Shown: in pieces, positions 43,165-46,729 of the stretch | Layout of the letters: each line of letters starts with the position of its first letter | Position numbering within the stretch: the first letter of the stretch is position 1 | Notes under the pieces: generated by a model | Databases searched by the model: none | Seen by the model: the letters and a program-made list of their open reading frames with translations, nothing else | Told to the model about the DNA's origin: nothing | Position numbers and translations under genes: made by a program | Assembly (NCBI RefSeq): GCF_000241485.1 | Contig: NZ_JH584243.1 | Coordinates: 154,314 to 201,042, forward strand | From: Sphingomonas sp. PAMC 26605 | Lineage (GTDB): Bacteria > Pseudomonadota > Alphaproteobacteria > Sphingomonadales > Sphingomonadaceae | Direction: 5' to 3' | DNA: 46,729 nucleotides

Positions 43165-44027
43165 TGTCGACAACCCCGATTATCGCGTTTCCCGAGAAGG
43201 AGACCCGCCGAGCCGGCGCCCGCGAGGCAGAAGGACACCCAGTGGTTTTACTCTTGGCCCGCAGCGACTTCGGCGCTCCCTCGGTCTTCCGCCCGGAGAA
43301 CATGCTGCGCGAGGCGCGCCGTCAGAAAGGACTGGCTCCGACGTCCGCACCGGCAACGTGCATCCTCGACCCGGACGGCGACATCGTCCGATACGTTCGC
43401 ACGTCGCTGAACGCGCGCCGCTCGGCCGGCTGGGCTTGCTACCATACCGAGATGTGGGAGTGGGAGCAGGACGGTCAGCAGTTCGGCATCGTCGGCAGCG
43501 CGGTCGGAGCATCCTTCTCGGTGCTCGTCGCGGAGCAACTCTTCGCGTGCGGCTGCTCGCTGTTGATCAGCGTCAGCTCGGCGGGTCAGATCGCCGAGCG
43601 CGGACCGCCTCCCTATCACGTCCTGATTGACGCGGCGTTGCGCGATGAAGGGACCAGCTATCATTATTTGCCGGCGTCCCCCCTCGCAGTTAGCGAACCA
43701 GCACTTCTGGACACCGCGAAAAAGGCCATCGCTGTGGCCGGTCTCAAGGTGTTTGCGGGAATGAGCTGGACGACGGACGCGCCCTTTCGGGAGACGGCCG
43801 CGTCGATCGCATCGCGCCGCCAAGAAGGCGCGATCGTCGTCGAGATGGAAGCAGCCGCGCTCTACGCATTCGCGGCCGCGCGCGGCTGCCGCGTGCTCTG
43901 CCTAGCCCACGTCACAAATCAACTCGGTTGCGTCACGGGAGACTTCGAAAAGGGCGAACATAACGGAGCCGCCGAGTCGCTCGCGATCATCCGCGTTATA
44001 GTCAAAGCGCTGTCGAAAACCGGCTAG
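43164..44027 (+). CDS. Nucleoside phosphorylase family protein
   Basis: A 287-residue PNP/UDP-family protein. GIVGSAVGASFSVLVAEQL and LISVSSAGQI are the phosphate and base-binding segments, and VVEMEAAALYAFA is the hallmark Met-Glu pair that binds the ribose. TTDAPFRET is the uridine-phosphorylase-like region. It splits or forms N-glycosidic bonds of a nucleoside, or acts on an S-nucleoside by-product such as that from a SAM reaction. Its last 4 bases overlap the convergent molybdoenzyme gene's stop (CTAG). Confidence 0.82.
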   Translation: MSTTPIIAFPEKETRRAGAREAEGHPVVLLLARSDFGAPSVFRPENMLREARRQKGLAPTSAPATCILDPDGDIVRYVRTSLNARRSAGWACYHTEMWEWEQDGQQFGIVGSAVGASFSVLVAEQLFACGCSLLISVSSAGQIAERGPPPYHVLIDAALRDEGTSYHYLPASPLAVSEPALLDTAKKAIAVAGLKVFAGMSWTTDAPFRETAASIASRRQEGAIVVEMEAAALYAFAAARGCRVLCLAHVTNQLGCVTGDFEKGEHNGAAESLAIIRVIVKALSKTG

Positions 44028-44800
44028 AGTCCCGAGAACCACGGGTCGCCTTGGTTCTCCCAGAAGCCGCCGCTATATGTGTTGGTGACTTCTAGCGCGG
44101 TGATCCACTTGGGGTTCTTGAAGCCCAGCTTGGTGGAGGTGCGCAGGCGCAAAGGGTAGCCGAACGGATCGTCTAACGTCTCTCCACCATAGGTCGTCGC
44201 CAACAGCGTCTGTGGATGCAGCGCGGTCGCCATGTCGATGCTGCTGGGGTAATTATCGGCGGTCTTGAACGCGACGTATTTGGCGCGAAAATCTGCACCG
44301 ATCCGTTCTAGGAAAGTCCGCATCGGCACGCCCGACCATTGTCCAATATAGTCCCAGCCCTCGACACAGATGTGCCGGATGATCATATCTCGCTTAGGCA
44401 GCGCTTCGATCTGTTGGCGCGTCCAGGGACGCTTGTCGTGGATAAGGCCAGACAGCTCGAGTTTCCAGCTGGCTCCGTCGACGGGCTTGACGTCCTCGAT
44501 GTCGTACGAGGCGTTGAAGCGGGGCGGTCGCAGCACGTCGACCGGGGAATAGGTCGGCGCGAGCTTGTTGGGATCGAATAAGGCCCCCTGCACGCGATCA
44601 TTGAACCTCGACATCGCAAGTAGTGCTTTTCCGACCGACGAATCGTCCGCGACATCGCAGCCGGTGAGTAGCGTAAGCGCTCCGAGCGAAAGACCGCCAC
44701 GGAGAAATCCTCGCCGCTCGATTTCACGCACGAGCGGCTGGTGATTATCGAGAATGCCCGCCTCGGGCAGAACTCTTGGACGATGACGCGATCTGATCAC
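44024..44800 (-). CDS. MsrP/SorA-like molybdopterin oxidoreductase, Tat-exported
   Basis: A 258-residue sulfite oxidase-fold molybdoenzyme. The twin-arginine signal ERRGFLRGGLSLGAL is followed by a lipobox-like LLTGC. The Mo ligand Cys is in RHICVEGWDYIGQW. It resembles the catalytic subunit of the MsrP (YedY) group, which reduces oxidised methionine in the periplasm, or a related reductase. The GTG at 44800 has AAGGAGG 10 bases upstream and overlaps the cytochrome b stop (GTGA); a longer frame runs to 45025 but lies within that gene. It pairs with the b-type cytochrome. Confidence 0.82.
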   Translation of the reverse strand: MIRSRHRPRVLPEAGILDNHQPLVREIERRGFLRGGLSLGALTLLTGCDVADDSSVGKALLAMSRFNDRVQGALFDPNKLAPTYSPVDVLRPPRFNASYDIEDVKPVDGASWKLELSGLIHDKRPWTRQQIEALPKRDMIIRHICVEGWDYIGQWSGVPMRTFLERIGADFRAKYVAFKTADNYPSSIDMATALHPQTLLATTYGGETLDDPFGYPLRLRTSTKLGFKNPKWITALEVTNTYSGGFWENQGDPWFSGL

Positions 44801-45486
44801 GACCGATCCTCCTTGGTACCAACGCGTGGCCCACCTGTGAACATGGCGAGCAACGTCGTGGGAACCGCGAACGACAGGGCAACATGCACAATCAAGAACC
44901 CCACGATGACCGCCATTCCGAGAAAATGTACAAGCCGAGCGCCTTGGAAGCCGCCGAACAGCGCGGTGAGAAACTGGAATTGAACGGGCTTCCAGATAGC
45001 CAGTCCCGTCAGGACTTGCGAACACGCGGCCGTGATCACGACGAGGTACAGCAACTTCTGCACCGGATTGTAGATCGTAAGGTCTTCATGCGCCAGCTTA
45101 AGCTTCAGGGTGTCTCGCACGGTGCCTATCAGCCCGGCGATGCGGATCGGGAAGAACCGCTCGCGAAAGCGGCCCGTGAGCAAGCCATACGACAGATAGA
45201 AGGCGCCATTGATAACAAGGAGCCACATGAAAGCGAAATGCCACTGCAGGCTCTTCCCGGCCCAGGTTCCGATCTTCATCCAGGCGGGGAAGTGGATGAA
45301 ATGAAAGATCACAGAGTCATTGTAGATACCCCACCCCGAGCCGATCATGATAATGATGGCGATCGCGTTCAGCCAGTGCATCACGCGAACCGGCCAGGGA
45401 TGCAGACGCTTGGCCTTTCGGGCCGGCGCCGGATGAGTAACGAAGTCCTGATCGGAGGGAGCAGTGCTCGCCGCGTTGACGGTCAT
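44797..45486 (-). CDS. Cytochrome b561-like membrane subunit
   Basis: A 229-residue protein with four hydrophobic segments and haem-ligand His residues in VRVMHWLNAIAIIIMIGSG, WHFAFMWLLVINGAF and GARLVHFLGMAVIVGFLIVH (each listed as one short segment). It fits the cytochrome b561 domain of hydrogenase and formate-dehydrogenase type b subunits. It would carry quinol electrons to the periplasmic molybdoenzyme encoded immediately downstream. This b561 replaces the MsrQ-type partner of E. coli MsrP. Confidence 0.83.
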   Translation of the reverse strand: MTVNAASTAPSDQDFVTHPAPARKAKRLHPWPVRVMHWLNAIAIIIMIGSGWGIYNDSVIFHFIHFPAWMKIGTWAGKSLQWHFAFMWLLVINGAFYLSYGLLTGRFRERFFPIRIAGLIGTVRDTLKLKLAHEDLTIYNPVQKLLYLVVITAACSQVLTGLAIWKPVQFQFLTALFGGFQGARLVHFLGMAVIVGFLIVHVALSFAVPTTLLAMFTGGPRVGTKEDRS

Positions 45487-45668
45487 GGCGATTTTCCGAT
45501 TAAGGATGCTTCCAGGACTTCCGAGCTAAGATGTCGACGAAGCCGTGGCAATGCGGGCGACGCAGCGAACCCCATGCGATAGGACTGAGATGGCTCCTGA
45601 CGGGTTAGTCTCTTTGACCATTTGCGACTCAACCGCCAACGATGAATGGGCGTGGTCCGGAGGCTTGC

Positions 45669-46151
45669 ATGCATCGACATTCGACTTTGCTGATGGCCGC
45701 GCTGCTTGTTTCGAGCCTGGCGCTCGGCACCGCGCTCGAACCCGTGCCTGCGGCTATGCAGGCGGAAGACGATGCTAAGGAAAAGCCGAGGGACCCGCGG
45801 GCGGAGAATCGCTTCGCCCAGTCCGTGCGGGTCGGCGACCTTCCCGGTCGCAGGCTGCTCGCACCTGAAGAAAGTCAGCATATCCTCGGTTGGGTCGACG
45901 GCGTGGTCAAGGGGCCCGATGGGGACGCGCAGCTCGTCGTCGAGATCGGCGGCGCCCTTGCCCGCTTCGGAATCGGGACGCGCCTCGTTCTCGTATCGGT
46001 CGGCGATGTCGCGCTGCTCGGCGAGCATGTCGCGCTGATGGACGTGGACCCCGAGGACCTCCAGAAGCTGCCCACGTACAAGCCGGGCAGCCAGGCCGCG
46101 CTGCCGGCGAACGCGACGATCAAGATCGGCATCGTCAAACCCTTCCATTGA
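45669..46151 (+). CDS. Secreted small protein, PRC-barrel-like
   Basis: A 160-residue exported protein: a signal peptide (STLLMAALLVSSLALGTAL) followed by an acidic linker and a beta-rich domain (LGWVDGVVKGPDGDAQLVVE and IGTRLVLVSVGDVALLGEHV) like a PRC-barrel. It is divergent from the cytochrome b gene. The role is unknown, perhaps periplasmic support of the redox pair. The ATG at 45669 begins the signal peptide; an in-frame upstream start lies at 45642 but has no signal sequence. Confidence 0.7.
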   Translation: MHRHSTLLMAALLVSSLALGTALEPVPAAMQAEDDAKEKPRDPRAENRFAQSVRVGDLPGRRLLAPEESQHILGWVDGVVKGPDGDAQLVVEIGGALARFGIGTRLVLVSVGDVALLGEHVALMDVDPEDLQKLPTYKPGSQAALPANATIKIGIVKPFH

Positions 46152-46207
46152 TACGATCGTTGCGGACTGCCTTGCTTGGGGTCAAACGGATTTTGATAGC
46201 CACTCCA

Positions 46208-46729
46208 ATGACTCGGCAGCCTCCAAAGCCGGCGGAGCGCCTCCGAAGCGATCGGTTGCAGGTGCTTGCGCTCGGCCTTCCGTTGACCATCGCCGTGGTG
46301 CTGATCGCGATCCTGTGGCCCGGCGTGGTCACATACGACGGGTGGGCGCAATATAGCTAAGCGGTGAGCGGGAGCCTCCACGATTGGCACCCGGCGATCA
46401 TGGCATGGTGTGTGTGGCCGCACGTGCAATCGGCCTCGACGGATCGGGACCGCTTCTCGCGCTTCAGCTCGGCCTGCCCTGGATGGGCGTCGCCATGCTG
46501 TTCGCAGCTTTGCGGTTGGAGGTCGCCCGCGTCCCTGCCCTCGCCATAATCGCGATCAGCCTGTTTCCGATCACGTTGAGCTGGATGGGGTGCGTGCTGA
46601 AGGATAGCCAGTTGCTGGGCTCACTAACGTGGGCAACCGGCATCGTGCCTTCTAGCGGCTGCGCTCCGTACCAATTCCGCGCCTCGCCTTGGCGATCCTC
46701 ATTCTCCTCCTCGTGTATGCCGCTCTGCT
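46208..46729 (+). pseudogene. Degenerate polytopic membrane glycosyltransferase-like gene (runs off the window)
   Basis: From the ATG at 46208 the frame encodes a membrane start (VLALGLPLTIAVVLIAIL, PGVVTYDGWAQYS) that hits a TAA at 46358-46360. The same frame continues as protein-like SGSLHDWHPAIMAW, then near 46405-46415 must shift frame to read GLDGSGPLLALQLGL and LRLEVARVPALAIIAISLFP, and a further shift near 46650 gives LALAILILLLVYAAL. The pieces fit a GT39-like membrane protein. One stop and at least two frameshifts indicate a pseudogene, unless the assembly is poor here. Confidence 0.7.

Noticed and set aside
44801..45025. Longer N-terminus of the molybdoenzyme
   Set aside because: The extension lies inside the cytochrome b561 gene and lacks signal-peptide sense; GTG at 44800 with AAGGAGG upstream gives a proper Tat signal.

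Overview
The window is GC-rich DNA with tight, Shine-Dalgarno-led genes and frequent GTG/TTG starts. The gene content (MucR/Ros-type regulator, ubiquinone-linked PoxB, single-domain receiver pairs, IS5-family element) suggests an alphaproteobacterium, most likely a sphingomonad; this assignment is inference from gene style and protein resemblance. No rRNA, tRNA or CRISPR array was recognised.

Region 1 (1-13.2 kb) is a metabolic/stress run with every gene on the + strand: a CoA-transferase, pyruvate oxidase/dehydrogenase (PoxB), a Tat-exported alpha/beta hydrolase, a DUF1330 protein, a monofunctional catalase, a quinone-oxidoreductase-like MDR enzyme, an amidohydrolase, an HD-domain hydrolase, a second alpha/beta hydrolase and two short-chain dehydrogenases. 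It looks like an oxidative-stress/detoxification neighbourhood. The genes mostly have their own ribosome-binding sites and spacers of 30-170 bases, and one decayed reading frame sits near 3.7-4.1 kb.

Region 2 (13.2-16.6 kb) is the edge of an accessory island: a small exported cytochrome c, a Tn3-type serine resolvase with two perfect 12-bp palindromes upstream, a MucR-family protein that has lost zinc ligands, and about 950 bases with no convincing gene.

Region 3 (16.6-35.7 kb) is a defence island. It holds (a) a type III CBASS locus: a two-TM SLATT-like putative effector, an unassigned 538-residue protein translationally coupled to a CD-NTase, then HORMA (Cap7-like), TRIP13-like AAA+ (Cap6-like), a DEDDh exonuclease (Cap18-like) and a small ExK nuclease candidate; (b) on the - strand, a Mokosh type I-like pair (kinase-like/SF1 helicase fusion plus PLD nuclease) followed by an ApeA-like HEPN protein; (c) a frameshifted small gene; (d) a RES-domain protein; (e) a coupled pair of a PD-(D/E)XK nuclease candidate and an MBL-fold RNase J-like protein; (f) an Mrr-like (QxK) nuclease candidate with small ORFs around its 5' end. 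The main candidates for undescribed biology are the 538-residue protein in the CBASS operon, the HEPN addition to the Mokosh-like pair, and the nuclease/MBL module.

Region 4 (36.0-37.8 kb) has two overlapping receiver-only response regulators whose upstream region is cut by an IS903-like IS5-family element. The element has clear terminal repeats but no matching flanking duplication, so this is probably a rearrangement junction at the island's right side.

Region 5 (37.8 kb-end) looks chromosomal: an AraC-type regulator; a compact five-gene operon (DUF2064/TIGR04282-type transferase, polytopic glycosyltransferase, radical SAM/SPASM protein, GT2 glycosyltransferase, nucleoside-phosphorylase-like protein); a convergent MsrP-like molybdoenzyme plus cytochrome b561 pair; a secreted small protein; and at the right end a membrane glycosyltransferase-like gene broken by a stop and frameshifts.
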